A DNA stretch of 64,000 nucleotides from Streptomyces canus (GCF_030815415.1 NZ_JAUSWW010000003.1:27429-91428); one strand, 5' to 3'. Counted from the stretch's first letter, positions 7,403 through 17,684 are shown. Notes: generated by a model from the letters alone, not told the origin. Numbers and translations: made by a program.

Positions 7403-10086
7403 GGGTGCCGTTCCGTCACATCGCTGGGCACCTGGTCTGGTCGACGCACGGCAGCGTGTGGGCGATCTACCGCCTGCACCCGGGCCCGGATGCCCAAGGC
7501 CAGGTCGAGGAGAGCGTCCAGGGCACCTATGTGCCTGCCGCGGTCCGCGACGAACAACTCGCCAAGATCACACACATGGTGCGTTCCCTGTCCGGGGCAC
7601 CACGGTTGTTCGGGCTAGCCGCCCAGGTCGATCCCGGCGAGATCGCCCTGAAGATGATCGACGGCATCGAGCCCGCCGACACCGCGCCGGGCACGGATCA
7701 CCCGTGGGTGGAGAACGTCGAGGCCACCCTGGATCTGCTGGACGACCAGGAGATGCACCGCCGCACCCTGTGGCTGGCCGTGCCGCTGGAGACCGAGACC
7801 TCCGGGCTCCAGATGGCGGCGTCGCTCGGCTCGGCCTGGGCAGAGCTGGCTCCCCTGCTCGGCATGCGCCCCGACCCCATCGCTCGCCGTGAGGTGAGTG
7901 CCTATCGCGAGCAGGCCGCCCGGGTCGAGGCCGCGCTCGCCGGCGGGATCGCGTTCCGTCCGGCCCGCCCGGCGGAGGTCGTATGGATGATCCAGCACAC
8001 CCTGCACCGCGGCGTTGCCGAACCCCTGCTGGCCGAGGCAGAGAACAGCGACCTGTACGGCGGGCAGCTGCGGGACGGGGTGCTGCGCTCCCCCAGCTAC
8101 GCCGACCTCGGACAGGTACGTCTACATGAGGGCGGCATCGACCCCGACCTGGACGACGTCGGTGACCTCAAGAGCGCGGGCCCGATCACCCGCTCTGGCC
8201 GCACGGCCTGGTGGCGGATCAACGGTGGTTCGCCGCTGGGGCGGCGGTGGCTGCAGGTCGAATCCGACGCCGGGACCGGCTACCAGGCCCACCTGGCGCT
8301 GGCCGAGTGCCCGCCCGCGGTCAGCCAGGACGCCGCGGATCTGTTGGCCCAGCTGGAATCCCTGGACTTTCCCGTCGACTACACCATCGACCTCACCCTG
8401 GTGCCTGCGGAGAAGGCGCGGGCGCAGGTGCAGCGCAAGAAGAACGAACTCATCGACCAGGCCGACCAGTACGACGCCCGCCCCACCGGCATGCCCGCAT
8501 CCCTCAGCGAAGCCGCCCGCGACCTGGGCGAGTTGGATGCGCGGCTGTCGCGTACCTCGGTGGAGGTCGAGGTGCAGTCGGTGACCGTGCTGACGGTGTG
8601 GGGGCCGACCGCCGCCATCTGCGACTCCCGCGCCCGCGCCCTGGCCGCCCTCCTCAGCGGGGCCGATTACCGAGCCGTGCGCCCGGCCGGCCTGCAGGAA
8701 GCCCTGTTCACGCTGGGGCTGCCCGGGACGGTGCGGCCGGGTGTGGTGCGGGAGTTCACTCAGCATCAGGTCAGTGAGGACTGGGCGCTGTCCGGGGCCT
8801 TCACGCTCGCGGAGGTCGGCGACCCGAACGGGATGTTCCTCGGGATCGACTTGGACTGCGGCACCACCCGCCCCGTCATGATCAACGTGGCGGATGCGCC
8901 AAAGCAGGATGCCTCCGCCTCGATGGGCATCGTCGGCGACCTGGGGGCGGGCAAGAGTGTCCTGCAGAAGCTGATCGCGGAGGCGGTGTGGGCGCGCGGA
9001 GGCTGCGCGATCTGCATCGACCGCACCCCGGTCAGGGAGTGGGCGACCTTCGCCCGCACCGCCGCCCGGGGCCGGGTGCAGATCATCGACGCCGCGCAGG
9101 CCGAGGTGTCCATCGACCCGCTACGTATGTTTCCCGGCCCGGAGGGCCGCCACTACGCCCTGTCCTACCTCACCCTGCAGCTCGGCATCGGCCCGATGAG
9201 CACCAACGGCGAAGTCCTGCACCACGCCGTCGAACACGCCGCCGCGAGCGAGAACCCGTCCATGCATCGGGTGCTTCAGGTCCTGGAGGAGATGGCCACG
9301 GGTGAAGCGGGCAGGCGGCAGGACGCGGCCGCCACCCTGGCCGGTCTCATCCGCGTGGTTGCCACCAACTCGCTTGCGGCGATGGTGTTCGACCCGGCGC
9401 TGCCGCCGGTACGGCTGGACGCTTCCACGGCGCACGACATGATCGTCATCACGACGGCCGGGCTGAAGCTGCCGCCGAAGGCTGCGTTCGTCAATCCGGA
9501 GGTGCTGCACCAGCAGCCTTTGGAAGCGCTGATCGGCCGGGCGGTCCTCTACCTGATCGCAGCCCTCGCCCGGCAGACCGCGTTCGAAGACCCCGCACGC
9601 TTCACGTCTGTGGTCCTGGACGAGCTGTACTGGCTCACCTCCTCCGCGGAGGGCACCGCGCTGGTCCACGAGATCCTCCACGACGGCCGCAAGCACGGTG
9701 CCGGACTGCTGGCCGGCTCACACGACGCAGCCGAACTGGGCCCGGACCGCGGGCTGATGGCCTACCGGGCCCTGGCCCGCACCGCGGACCGTGAACGCGC
9801 CCGCCGCGGCCTGGACTTCATCGGCCTCGACCCCGACGACCCAGAACTACTCCGTCTGGTGACCACCGGCCTGTCCCCGATCGGCCAAAAGGGCCGCGAG
9901 GGCGAGTTCCTGCTGACCTGCCCCCGCCAGAACACCGGCCGGATCAAGGCTGTCATCCCCCGCATCGCGCGCATCGCCACGTCCATCACGACCACCCCGG
10001 GACGCCGCATAACCACGCCTGCTCCTGCTGCGGTCGAAAAGCCCTGCGGCGAGAGCGTCGGTGCATACCCGAAGGGATACGCCTGA
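7399..10086 (+). CDS. VirB4-like conjugation ATPase
   Basis: 895 residues from a GTG overlapping the previous stop. Walker A (GDLGAGKSVLQKL) lies near residue 514 and Walker B (FTSVVLDELYWL) near 736. The N-terminal 500 residues resemble the VirB4/TraC N-domain that docks to the inner-membrane complex. VirB4 proteins power assembly and substrate transfer in type IV secretion. The length is typical. The gene sits after the PrgI-like gene and before the VirB6-like gene, as in Gram-positive conjugative elements. Confidence 0.88.
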   Translation: MRVPFRHIAGHLVWSTHGSVWAIYRLHPGPDAQGQVEESVQGTYVPAAVRDEQLAKITHMVRSLSGAPRLFGLAAQVDPGEIALKMIDGIEPADTAPGTDHPWVENVEATLDLLDDQEMHRRTLWLAVPLETETSGLQMAASLGSAWAELAPLLGMRPDPIARREVSAYREQAARVEAALAGGIAFRPARPAEVVWMIQHTLHRGVAEPLLAEAENSDLYGGQLRDGVLRSPSYADLGQVRLHEGGIDPDLDDVGDLKSAGPITRSGRTAWWRINGGSPLGRRWLQVESDAGTGYQAHLALAECPPAVSQDAADLLAQLESLDFPVDYTIDLTLVPAEKARAQVQRKKNELIDQADQYDARPTGMPASLSEAARDLGELDARLSRTSVEVEVQSVTVLTVWGPTAAICDSRARALAALLSGADYRAVRPAGLQEALFTLGLPGTVRPGVVREFTQHQVSEDWALSGAFTLAEVGDPNGMFLGIDLDCGTTRPVMINVADAPKQDASASMGIVGDLGAGKSVLQKLIAEAVWARGGCAICIDRTPVREWATFARTAARGRVQIIDAAQAEVSIDPLRMFPGPEGRHYALSYLTLQLGIGPMSTNGEVLHHAVEHAAASENPSMHRVLQVLEEMATGEAGRRQDAAATLAGLIRVVATNSLAAMVFDPALPPVRLDASTAHDMIVITTAGLKLPPKAAFVNPEVLHQQPLEALIGRAVLYLIAALARQTAFEDPARFTSVVLDELYWLTSSAEGTALVHEILHDGRKHGAGLLAGSHDAAELGPDRGLMAYRALARTADRERARRGLDFIGLDPDDPELLRLVTTGLSPIGQKGREGEFLLTCPRQNTGRIKAVIPRIARIATSITTTPGRRITTPAPAAVEKPCGESVGAYPKGYA

Positions 10087-10466
10087 TGCCCACCACTGCG
10101 TCGTCGTCCTTCCCCTCCGCCCGCTCCAGACGGCTGGCCGCCGTGGCGAGCGTGCTGACCGTGATCACCGTCGCGGCCGCCGTCGTCGCCCTGGTGGTGG
10201 GGGCGAGCCTGCGGGAGTCGTGGTGGCCGCGCACCGGAGCCGCGTTCGCCGCCGAGACCTCTTCACCTCGCCAGGATCCCTGCGAGGTGATCGTGGGACC
10301 GGCCAAGGAGTACTGCGAGCGCGGGGTGTCCGCCTCGATCTCGTCTCCTGCCGCTGCTCGGCAGGATCTTGGTGATGCGGTGTGGCGGCTGGTGCCCGCC
10401 GGAGCAGGCCTGGCGGCCCTGGTGATCTGGCGGCGCCGCAGCGCCACGGCGCGAGGGCGGGCCTGA
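10086..10466 (+). CDS. Small membrane protein sharing a cysteine motif with the VirB6-like protein
   Basis: 126 residues with two membrane helices (about 20-42, VASVLTVITVAAAVVALVVG; about 98-112). Between them is an exposed segment with CEVIVGPAKEYCERG. The same motif (CDLIKGPAKEYCERS) occurs in the next protein, and 20 nt are identical (10299-10318 against 11403-11422). The two proteins may pair through this loop, or one derives from a partial duplication of the other. The start overlaps the VirB4-like stop. Confidence 0.65.
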   Translation: MPTTASSSFPSARSRRLAAVASVLTVITVAAAVVALVVGASLRESWWPRTGAAFAAETSSPRQDPCEVIVGPAKEYCERGVSASISSPAAARQDLGDAVWRLVPAGAGLAALVIWRRRSATARGRA

Positions 10467-13313
10467 ATGTTGCGCCCCGACCGCGCCACGCTCCGCTCGG
10501 CCGGCCTTCTGGCGGTCCTCACCGGTGTGTTCGTCATGGTCAACAGCCAGGTCGTGTACGCGGCGAGCAGCGCCAGCGAGACCGGTGACCTGCTGTCCCC
10601 GCTGAACGTCACCAGCAGCGAGGGCGTGCCGATCAACGGCTACGAGCTCAATGCCCAGGGCGGTTCTATCTTCAGTTTCCAGGCGCAGTCGCTCTCGTTC
10701 GCCTTGTCTGGGCTGTTCACCGTGATCCGGTTGCTGGTCGGGTTGGCCGGGTGGGCGATCGAGCTCGCGTTCCGGTTCCCGCTGCTGAAGATCCTCATCA
10801 AGCCGGCGCAGCGGGTCGCTGACGCGTACGAGACGGTCGTGGTCGACACCCTGGGGCTGAAGGGGCTGTTGCTGGCCTGGGCGTTCGTGTTCGCCGCCTT
10901 CATGATCGTGCGGGGGCGGGTCGGCCGCGGTCTGGGCGAGATCTTCCTGACGCTGACGATCGCGGCGTTCGCCGCGTCGACGTTTGTGCGCCCCGATTAC
11001 CTGCTCGCCCAGGACGGTCCGCTCGGGCAGACCCAGCAGGTAGCCGCTGAGGTCGCGCAGGAGAGCGTGAGTTCGTACGACTGGGGCGGCAAGCTCGCGA
11101 GTCTGGGTCCGTGCGACCGGATGGCCGGGGTGCAGGAGGCCAAGTGCCTTGAGCAGGAGGCTCAAGCGCCGGTTGCCGCCACTGACGTGGCCCGTCCGCT
11201 GCAGGACTCGATCAGCAACGCGCTGATCGTCAAGCCCTACATGCTGCTGCAGTACGGCCGCATCCTGGACCCGGCCAAGACGTCCGACCGCAAGGCCTAT
11301 GCCGTCCATCTGAAATGGATCACCGGCGGCTACAAGGCAGGAGCCCAGGACCAGCAGGGCGAAAAGGAGGGGGACAAGGACACCTGTGACCTGATCAAGG
11401 GGCCGGCCAAGGAGTACTGCGAACGATCCATCAACCCCGGTGCTGCCGTCGATGACCCGACAGAGGATCTGCCCGCTGTGGGGTGGGTGCCGGGGCAGTC
11501 GCTGGGGGACATCGACAGTGCCGCCTTCAGTGAGGAAGGCCAGCAGTTCGCCGCGTTCCTCGAGGACCTCGAAGACGCCGGGCCCGTCGGCAAGGCCTGT
11601 GCCGCTTATGCGCAGAAGCCCACCTGGTGGCGGGTCGGCGGCGCCGCACTGCTGCTCGTCGCGGCGTTCTTCATCTGCGGCATGCTGCTGTCCAGCGCGA
11701 TCGTGCTGCTGGGCACCCAGGGCATCGGCGCGGCTGCCGCGGCCGCCGGAGGGCTGGCCTTCATCGCCGGGATGCTTCCCGGCCCGGCGCGGCAGTCGGT
11801 GTGGAAGTGGCTGTCGATCTGGGGCATCGCGATCCTGGCCATGGTCGGGATCTGCGCGTTCGTGCCGTTCTTCGGGATCGCTGTGGATGCCACCATCACC
11901 AACGGCCCCGACCTGATGGTCGAACGCATCCTCCTGATCGACGTGCTGGCGATCGCCGGCGCGGCCGGGCACCGCCGCCTGCTGACCGGCATCACCTCCT
12001 TCGGGCGGCGCATGGCCATGCGGATGCGGTACGCCAAGGTCGGCGGCACCCACCTGCCCGGCGACAGCTCCGAACTCGGCGCCGCCCTGGCCATGAACTC
12101 CCCCGCCGCGCTCGGCGGATACGGCGGCGGTCTGCGCGCCTTCTCCGGCGGCGGGGGCCGGTTCGCCATCCTCGGCACCCGGCAGCGGCTGATGGGTGCG
12201 CTCACCTCGGTGTTCGACGGGGCGGGCATGCCGGTGGACACCGGAAGGGTGTTCGCCGACGCGAGGGCCGAAGCCGGGCGGGGTCTGGCCCCGGTCACTG
12301 CGGCGGCGGCCGCGGGCGGGCTGGGCGCACGGCTCGGCCTGACCGGCGCCCGCCTGGGCGCCAAGGGTGCGCACTGGCTGCTGATCGGCCGCCGCCCGGA
12401 TGCGGAGAAGTTGGACCGCTGGCGCAAGCCCACCGCCGACGGAGACCCACACGCCGGTGGCTCGCCGGGCAGCGCAGGCGGCGGCTCGGGCGGCACCGGG
12501 CCGCGCCGGCCCGGCGGGCCGCCGGACCGCTACCGCAACGAGGACGGCCAGGTCGTCGACCACGCGACCGGCCGGGTGCTGCACGACCAGCACTCGGATC
12601 GCACCCTGCTGTCGACGCGGGCTCACAACCGGCTGGTCCGCTACCGCGGTTACCGCATCCTCAACCGCGGCGGCCGGCTCGTCTACGGGGCAACACACGG
12701 TCTGCCCGACAACGTCCGCCGAGCCCGGACAGGAGGCTCGCGCTACTCCCAGGATGCCCGTCAGCAGGCACGGGTGTGGGGCAACACGGTTCGCGAGGAC
12801 GGCCGCGCCTGGGCGGACACGGGCCGTCACGTCGCCCAGGTGTTGCGCGATCACACTGATGACAGGGGCGGAACCGGTCCCTTCACCGGCCGCCGCCTCT
12901 CCACCACCGCGCCGGCCACCACCTCCGCTCGCCCCGCATCCACCAGCCCAGCCTCCAACAGCCGGGCCTCCAGCGGCGCGGCGCATGCGCCCCCGGGGGC
13001 GGCGCCGACGGCCGGTGGGCCTCAGTCGGCGTCGGCCCCGGTTCCCCGCAGGCTGCCCGGCGCCACCGGCGGTGGTCGGCGGGCAGCGCCCAACTGGCCT
13101 CCCCTTGGCGGCTCTTCGTCCGGACCGCCCGCTCCCTCCGAGCCACCTCCGCCCAGACGGGCACGGCCAGGTGGACCGTCCCTACAGCCGGACCGCACCA
13201 GCGGCCGGTCGCGCCAGGAGGCGCGGGACATGATCCAGCGGCTCATGCGGCGCAACGAAGAGCGGGCACGCCGCCCCCAGCCCGGTCCGGACGAGGGCGG
13301 TGAGCAGGAGTGA
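10467..13313 (+). CDS. VirB6/TrbL-like polytopic membrane protein
   Basis: 948 residues. A cleavable-looking signal (LLAVLTGVFVMVNSQVVYA) is followed by about six membrane helices between residues 75 and 510, with a large external loop at about 190-390 that contains CDLIKGPAKEYCERS. The C-terminal 400 residues are cytoplasmic, Arg/Pro/Gly-rich and low in complexity. Such proteins form the inner-membrane channel of Gram-positive type IV systems. It starts right after the preceding TGA and overlaps the next gene by 4 nt. The long tail may contact DNA or the ATPases. Confidence 0.75.
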   Translation: MLRPDRATLRSAGLLAVLTGVFVMVNSQVVYAASSASETGDLLSPLNVTSSEGVPINGYELNAQGGSIFSFQAQSLSFALSGLFTVIRLLVGLAGWAIELAFRFPLLKILIKPAQRVADAYETVVVDTLGLKGLLLAWAFVFAAFMIVRGRVGRGLGEIFLTLTIAAFAASTFVRPDYLLAQDGPLGQTQQVAAEVAQESVSSYDWGGKLASLGPCDRMAGVQEAKCLEQEAQAPVAATDVARPLQDSISNALIVKPYMLLQYGRILDPAKTSDRKAYAVHLKWITGGYKAGAQDQQGEKEGDKDTCDLIKGPAKEYCERSINPGAAVDDPTEDLPAVGWVPGQSLGDIDSAAFSEEGQQFAAFLEDLEDAGPVGKACAAYAQKPTWWRVGGAALLLVAAFFICGMLLSSAIVLLGTQGIGAAAAAAGGLAFIAGMLPGPARQSVWKWLSIWGIAILAMVGICAFVPFFGIAVDATITNGPDLMVERILLIDVLAIAGAAGHRRLLTGITSFGRRMAMRMRYAKVGGTHLPGDSSELGAALAMNSPAALGGYGGGLRAFSGGGGRFAILGTRQRLMGALTSVFDGAGMPVDTGRVFADARAEAGRGLAPVTAAAAAGGLGARLGLTGARLGAKGAHWLLIGRRPDAEKLDRWRKPTADGDPHAGGSPGSAGGGSGGTGPRRPGGPPDRYRNEDGQVVDHATGRVLHDQHSDRTLLSTRAHNRLVRYRGYRILNRGGRLVYGATHGLPDNVRRARTGGSRYSQDARQQARVWGNTVREDGRAWADTGRHVAQVLRDHTDDRGGTGPFTGRRLSTTAPATTSARPASTSPASNSRASSGAAHAPPGAAPTAGGPQSASAPVPRRLPGATGGGRRAAPNWPPLGGSSSGPPAPSEPPPPRRARPGGPSLQPDRTSGRSRQEARDMIQRLMRRNEERARRPQPGPDEGGEQE

Positions 13314-14458
13314 GGCCGGCCCGACGGCGCGTCAGGCGCTGGGTGTGTGGGGTGGCGCTGCTGATGTTCACCGCCGTGTGCTGCGCCGCCCCGGTGGGAA
13401 ACGCGATCAGCGCGTACGTCGCCCTGCAGAGTGCGCAGGACGACAGCGGAATCGCCGAGGGCGGCAGTTCAGCGGATATCCCGGCCCGGATGCTGATGGC
13501 GTACAAGAAGGCCGTGCAGCTGGTCGGCACGCATGTCCCGAAGTGCCGGGGTATGCGCTGGCCGGTCCTGGCCGGGATCGCCAAGGTCGAGTCCAACCAC
13601 GCGACCGGCCATGGCATCGCCGCCAGCGGCGACATCCGCCCCCGGATTTACGGGTTGCTCCTCAACGGTTCCGGGGCGGGCGGCAACACCACGGCTTTCC
13701 CCGACACCGACGGCGGCCGGTGGGACGGTACCGCCAGCGGGGAGCGTGCTGTTGGCCCGTTCCAGTTCCTGCCCTCCACCTGGCACGGCGTCGGCAAGGA
13801 CGCCAACGGCGACCAGGTCGCCGATCCGCACAATGCCGACGATGCCGCGCTCGGCGCCGCGATCTACCTGTGCGGGAACGGACGCGACCTGACCAAGCGG
13901 GCCCAGCTCAAGGCCGCGATCTTCCAGTACAACCACTCCAGCGCGTACGTAGCGAACGTGCTCGGGTGGATCGACCAGTACACGGCAGCAGCCACCGGCC
14001 CGGACCTGGGGGGCGTCTCGGGGACGGTCCGTACCGTCATCAACGCGGCGCTCGCCCAGCGGGGCGTGCCGTATTCGTGGGGCGGCGGCAACGCCCAGGG
14101 CCCGTCGTACGGGATCTGCTGCTCGCCCAGCGGGAAGAGCGGCACACGTATCAAGGGCTTCGACTGCTCAGGGTTGACGACCTACGCCTACGCCAAGGTG
14201 GGCATTCGGCTGCCGCGTACCGCGGCTGCACAAGCCGGCGTCGGCCGGCGCATCCCGGCGAGCCTCGGCGCTGGCGCGCTCAAGCCCGGCGATCTCGTCT
14301 TCTACGCGTACGCCCCCGGCCGCGATTCGACGATCTATCACGTCGGGATCTATCTGGGCGGCGGTCAGATGGTCAACGCCGCCCGCCCCGGCACGATGGT
14401 CCGCCTCGACGCGGTCGACGCCATGTCCGGCTATGCGGGAGGAGCACGGCTGCTGTGA
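13310..14458 (+). CDS. Bifunctional lytic transglycosylase / NlpC-P60 (C40) peptidase
   Basis: 382 residues from a GTG. After an N-terminal membrane anchor/signal, a transglycosylase domain (about 75-225) shows the catalytic Glu in IAKVESNH and the motif AVGPFQFLPSTW. An NlpC/P60 domain (about 240-382) shows the nucleophile in FDCSGL (near 285) and His in YHVGIYLG (near 344). This is the VirB1-like wall hydrolase that opens peptidoglycan for the transfer apparatus. The insertion GICCSPSGKSGTR before the active Cys is unusual and cysteine-rich. Confidence 0.92.
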   Translation: MRPARRRVRRWVCGVALLMFTAVCCAAPVGNAISAYVALQSAQDDSGIAEGGSSADIPARMLMAYKKAVQLVGTHVPKCRGMRWPVLAGIAKVESNHATGHGIAASGDIRPRIYGLLLNGSGAGGNTTAFPDTDGGRWDGTASGERAVGPFQFLPSTWHGVGKDANGDQVADPHNADDAALGAAIYLCGNGRDLTKRAQLKAAIFQYNHSSAYVANVLGWIDQYTAAATGPDLGGVSGTVRTVINAALAQRGVPYSWGGGNAQGPSYGICCSPSGKSGTRIKGFDCSGLTTYAYAKVGIRLPRTAAAQAGVGRRIPASLGAGALKPGDLVFYAYAPGRDSTIYHVGIYLGGGQMVNAARPGTMVRLDAVDAMSGYAGGARLL

Positions 14459-15078
14459 CCACTCCCCCGCGCTCACCGCGCCTGCTGGTGCTGAGCACCG
14501 TCGTCCTCGTTGTTTGTGGCGTCGCTCTGCTGGCCGTGCCACACGGTCAGGAGCAGCCGGCCCCGGGCTCGTCGCCGGTCTCCGTGACCAGGGTTCCGTC
14601 ATCGGCGGCCGCCGCGCCTTCGGTCATCGCGGCGCCGTCCATGCCGCGCGCTGCCTCGCCATCGCCGGTCGTTCCGCCGGCTCCGCCGCCCCATGGCGAG
14701 GGGGCGGCTGGCGACCGGGCCATCCAGCAGACGCTGGAGGCGGCCTGGCCCGCGGACCTTCCCACCGCCGACGAACGAGAGCTGCTCGCCACCGGTCGAG
14801 CGCTGCTGCGCGCGGACGCCACCGGCGTTGGCCGCGAGAAATGGCCAGAGATCTTCCCTCACTCCCCTGCCGTGGCCCCGGCATTCGCCACCGCCCGTTT
14901 CCGTATCCAGGCCGCGATCGCCCGCCAAGACGGCCGCCCGGACAAGGCGGTGGTGCATCTGGTGTGGGCCAGCGCGGACCGCGGCGGCACCTTCACCGAC
15001 CTGCGCATCACCGACTGGTACTTCACCCGCACCACAACGAAGGGAGCACCGGCATGGACGCCGCAGCCCCGTACCTGA
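14455..15078 (+). CDS. Membrane-anchored extracytoplasmic protein of the transfer operon
   Basis: 207 residues from a GTG with GGAGG upstream. One N-terminal helix (LLVLSTVVLVVCGVALLAV) is followed by a Pro/Ser/Ala-rich linker (to about 80) and a compact domain of about 120 residues. That domain ends ADRGGTFTDLRITDWYFTRT, a VirB8/TcpC-like strand pattern. The family is unknown, but its place between the wall hydrolase and the coupling ATPase suggests a structural part of the channel. It overlaps the next gene by 25 nt. Confidence 0.65.
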   Translation: MTTPPRSPRLLVLSTVVLVVCGVALLAVPHGQEQPAPGSSPVSVTRVPSSAAAAPSVIAAPSMPRAASPSPVVPPAPPPHGEGAAGDRAIQQTLEAAWPADLPTADERELLATGRALLRADATGVGREKWPEIFPHSPAVAPAFATARFRIQAAIARQDGRPDKAVVHLVWASADRGGTFTDLRITDWYFTRTTTKGAPAWTPQPRT

Positions 15079-17684
15079 CCCACCGGGCCGATACGGCGGC
15101 CTCCGGGCAAGCACTCGGCCTGCTCACCGGCCTGATCGACACCGCCGGCTGGCTCTATGCCCACTGGTATGTGCTCGCCGGGGCCATCGCCGTGTGCTGG
15201 GGCGCGGGCGAGTGGGCGGTCCGTGCGATTGCGGCGCACGCCTCGGCCGAACGGATGGCTCTGGAGCTTGTCCCCAACCGGCACTTCGACCCGGGCCTTG
15301 AGGTGATCTTCAGGCGCGGTGTCCAGCTCGCCCGCGCGTCCACGGCGATGCCCTGGTGGGCGCCGCGCCGGGCGAAGAGCGTGCAGATCCGGCTGCGTGC
15401 GGACGGCAGTACGCCGTTGCGCTACCGCATCGAAGGACCGGCCGGCGGGGAACGGCTGCTGTCCATCACCCCGTTCGGACCGGACATCACCGTCAACCAG
15501 GCCCGGCCGATCGTGGATGAGCCCCGCAAGCACACCGTGCGCGCCGAGTTCCTCCTGCGCGGCAAACTCACGGCCCCGCTGCGCGACGTGCCGCTCGACC
15601 CCGATCCTCTGCAGCCGCTCGTCGACGCCGTGTCCGACCTGCGGGCCGAGCTCGGCGACCTCGCCGAGATACGCCTCGACATCCAGCGCGCCCCCAAATG
15701 GGCCCTGCGGGCGGGCCGCCTGCAGCTGATGAGTGCCGCGCGCCGCTCCGAACGCCGGGAGGCACAGCGATCCGCGCGCTGGCTGCGGCAGGACGCCAGC
15801 GGTATCGAGGACTCCTGGAGCGGGCAGCTGCAACACCTCCTCAGCGACCACTCCGGCTCCGGTGCCGGGCGGCGGCTGGTGATGCCGCCGGTGCCCCGCC
15901 GCATCGAGCCGGCCGAGGCGCTGGGCAAGCTCGCCGAGGACGACCACCTGGTGCGCGTGCAGCTGCTCGTGCTGTGCGCCTCCAACACCGAAGGCCGCGC
16001 CCAGGCCAGGCTCGCCCAACTCCAGGCCGCGTTCGACGTGTTCGGCGGCCGCTCGCGGTGGGCGATGCGCGGCTGGCGGCTGGGGCCGTGGCGGATCGGC
16101 GCCGACCACTGGCCCACCCGGCGTGCGTTCGAGCGCCGCTGGACGCGGGGGCACTGCCAGCCGCCGCGCGCGAACTGGGTGCGGCTGGAGGAGCTCACCG
16201 GGCTGCTCAAGCCGCCGACCGTGAACTGCCGGCTGCCGGTGCTCGCCGGGGACCTGCCGACCTTCACCTTCGGCGATCCCGCGTTGCTGCTGCAGGGCAC
16301 CTACCGTGGTCCGGACGGCAAGCCACGGCTGGTCGCCACGTACGCCGAGGAGACCTTGTTCGAGGTCGGGACGGGCAAGGCGGGCGGCGGCAAGACCGAG
16401 CGCGCGCTGGCGCAGGCGATCGGCTGGGCGCACGCGGGCGGAGGGCTGGTCTTCGTCGACCCGCACCGCGACTCCTGGCCGCGGGCCACCCCGTTCCTGG
16501 CACACGACCACCTGATGCACCGGATCGCACTCATCGACCTCAACGCTCTGGGCGCCAACCCGCGGGTGAGTTCGTGGAATCCGCTCGGCATGCACCACGG
16601 CCAGACAGCCCACGAGGTCGTCGAAGCGATCACCGACGCTTATGGGGCCGCACTGGCCTGGGACGACGCGAGCGCCCCGCGCGCGCTCACCATCCTCACC
16701 GCCGCGCTCACCGTCCTGGTCACGGTCAACGAGAGAGCCTGCCAGGCCGGCCGGCCCGCGGACCAGGCCACGATCTTCCACGTCCGGGCTCTGCTCACCG
16801 ACGCCCGCTTCCGCACGGCCGCACTCGCCACGGTCGCCGACCAGCTGGACGAGGAGAGCCGCTCATGGTGGAAAGTGGTGTTCCCGACGCTGCCGCCGGA
16901 CGCGTTCGCCGTGGTCCTCAACCCGATCGCCCGCCTGGCCGCCAACCCCGTCACCCGCGCCTTCCTCGGCCAGCCCATCGGCGCCTACAACATCCGCACG
17001 GCAATGGACACCCGGATGATCGTGTGGGTGTGCCCGGGCGGCAACGGGCCCACCGACCGCCTGCTGACCGCGCTCCTCGCCCGCGACCTGCTGCGCGCCG
17101 CACGCTCCCGGCGAGACACACCCGAGAAGCAGCGGGTGCCGTTCCGCCCCTACTTCGACGAACTGATCACCCTGACCGGCGCGGCCCCGGAAACCATCGC
17201 CGCAATGTTCGAGGACCTGCGCAAGTACCGCTGCCACGTCCACGGCATGACCCAGCTGCTGTCCCGGCTGCCCACCCCGGTCCGGCTGTCCCTGCTGCAG
17301 AACGCTTCCACCCTGGCCACCACCGCCGGATCGAAGTCCGCGATCGCCCCGGTCACCGCCGAGTGGGGCGACAACCCCAGCCCGGACCGGGTCGCCACCA
17401 TGGAGCGCTTCGAGCACTACATCTCCCTGACCGTGCACGGCCACCGTGTCGGACCCGTCCAGCTGCGCGGCCCCCACCTCGACGACGTCTTCGCCGCCCA
17501 GGCCCGCCCCGGTCAGGTTCCCGAACTGGAGCGGGCCGCCCACGACAACGCCGGGGCGCTCCCGCTGGACCGGCTCACCGCACGCGCCGCGCAGCAGCTG
17601 GGCCGGGTCGCGGCCTTCCTCGCCGCGCACGCTCCTGCCGGCGCCGCTGCCCACCTGTCGAAAGTGGAAAACGAATGGACCTGA
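15054..17684 (+). CDS. TraG/VirD4-like coupling ATPase
   Basis: 876 residues; the start is the ATG after AGGGAG. One membrane segment near residues 40-60 is followed by a large soluble part. Walker A is GTGKAGGGKTER (near 438) and Walker B is FRPYFDELITL (near 699-707). The protein matches the TraM-recognition/TraG type of coupling proteins, which bring the DNA-relaxase complex to the channel. Two such ATPases (this and VirB4-like) in one operon is standard for type IV secretion. The replication-relaxation gene overlaps its end by 10 nt. Confidence 0.83.
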   Translation: MDAAAPYLTHRADTAASGQALGLLTGLIDTAGWLYAHWYVLAGAIAVCWGAGEWAVRAIAAHASAERMALELVPNRHFDPGLEVIFRRGVQLARASTAMPWWAPRRAKSVQIRLRADGSTPLRYRIEGPAGGERLLSITPFGPDITVNQARPIVDEPRKHTVRAEFLLRGKLTAPLRDVPLDPDPLQPLVDAVSDLRAELGDLAEIRLDIQRAPKWALRAGRLQLMSAARRSERREAQRSARWLRQDASGIEDSWSGQLQHLLSDHSGSGAGRRLVMPPVPRRIEPAEALGKLAEDDHLVRVQLLVLCASNTEGRAQARLAQLQAAFDVFGGRSRWAMRGWRLGPWRIGADHWPTRRAFERRWTRGHCQPPRANWVRLEELTGLLKPPTVNCRLPVLAGDLPTFTFGDPALLLQGTYRGPDGKPRLVATYAEETLFEVGTGKAGGGKTERALAQAIGWAHAGGGLVFVDPHRDSWPRATPFLAHDHLMHRIALIDLNALGANPRVSSWNPLGMHHGQTAHEVVEAITDAYGAALAWDDASAPRALTILTAALTVLVTVNERACQAGRPADQATIFHVRALLTDARFRTAALATVADQLDEESRSWWKVVFPTLPPDAFAVVLNPIARLAANPVTRAFLGQPIGAYNIRTAMDTRMIVWVCPGGNGPTDRLLTALLARDLLRAARSRRDTPEKQRVPFRPYFDELITLTGAAPETIAAMFEDLRKYRCHVHGMTQLLSRLPTPVRLSLLQNASTLATTAGSKSAIAPVTAEWGDNPSPDRVATMERFEHYISLTVHGHRVGPVQLRGPHLDDVFAAQARPGQVPELERAAHDNAGALPLDRLTARAAQQLGRVAAFLAAHAPAGAAAHLSKVENEWT

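Noticed and set aside
10263..12986. A 907-codon open frame on the minus strand across the VirB6-like gene
   Set aside because: High-GC DNA gives long frames opposite real genes. The protein is repetitive Gln/Arg/Gly-rich with no domain, and the plus strand has a convincing membrane protein in a tight operon.
14859..16781. A 640-codon minus-strand frame opposite the coupling ATPase
   Set aside because: It has no start context or domain, and codon-position GC favours the plus-strand TraG/VirD4-like gene.
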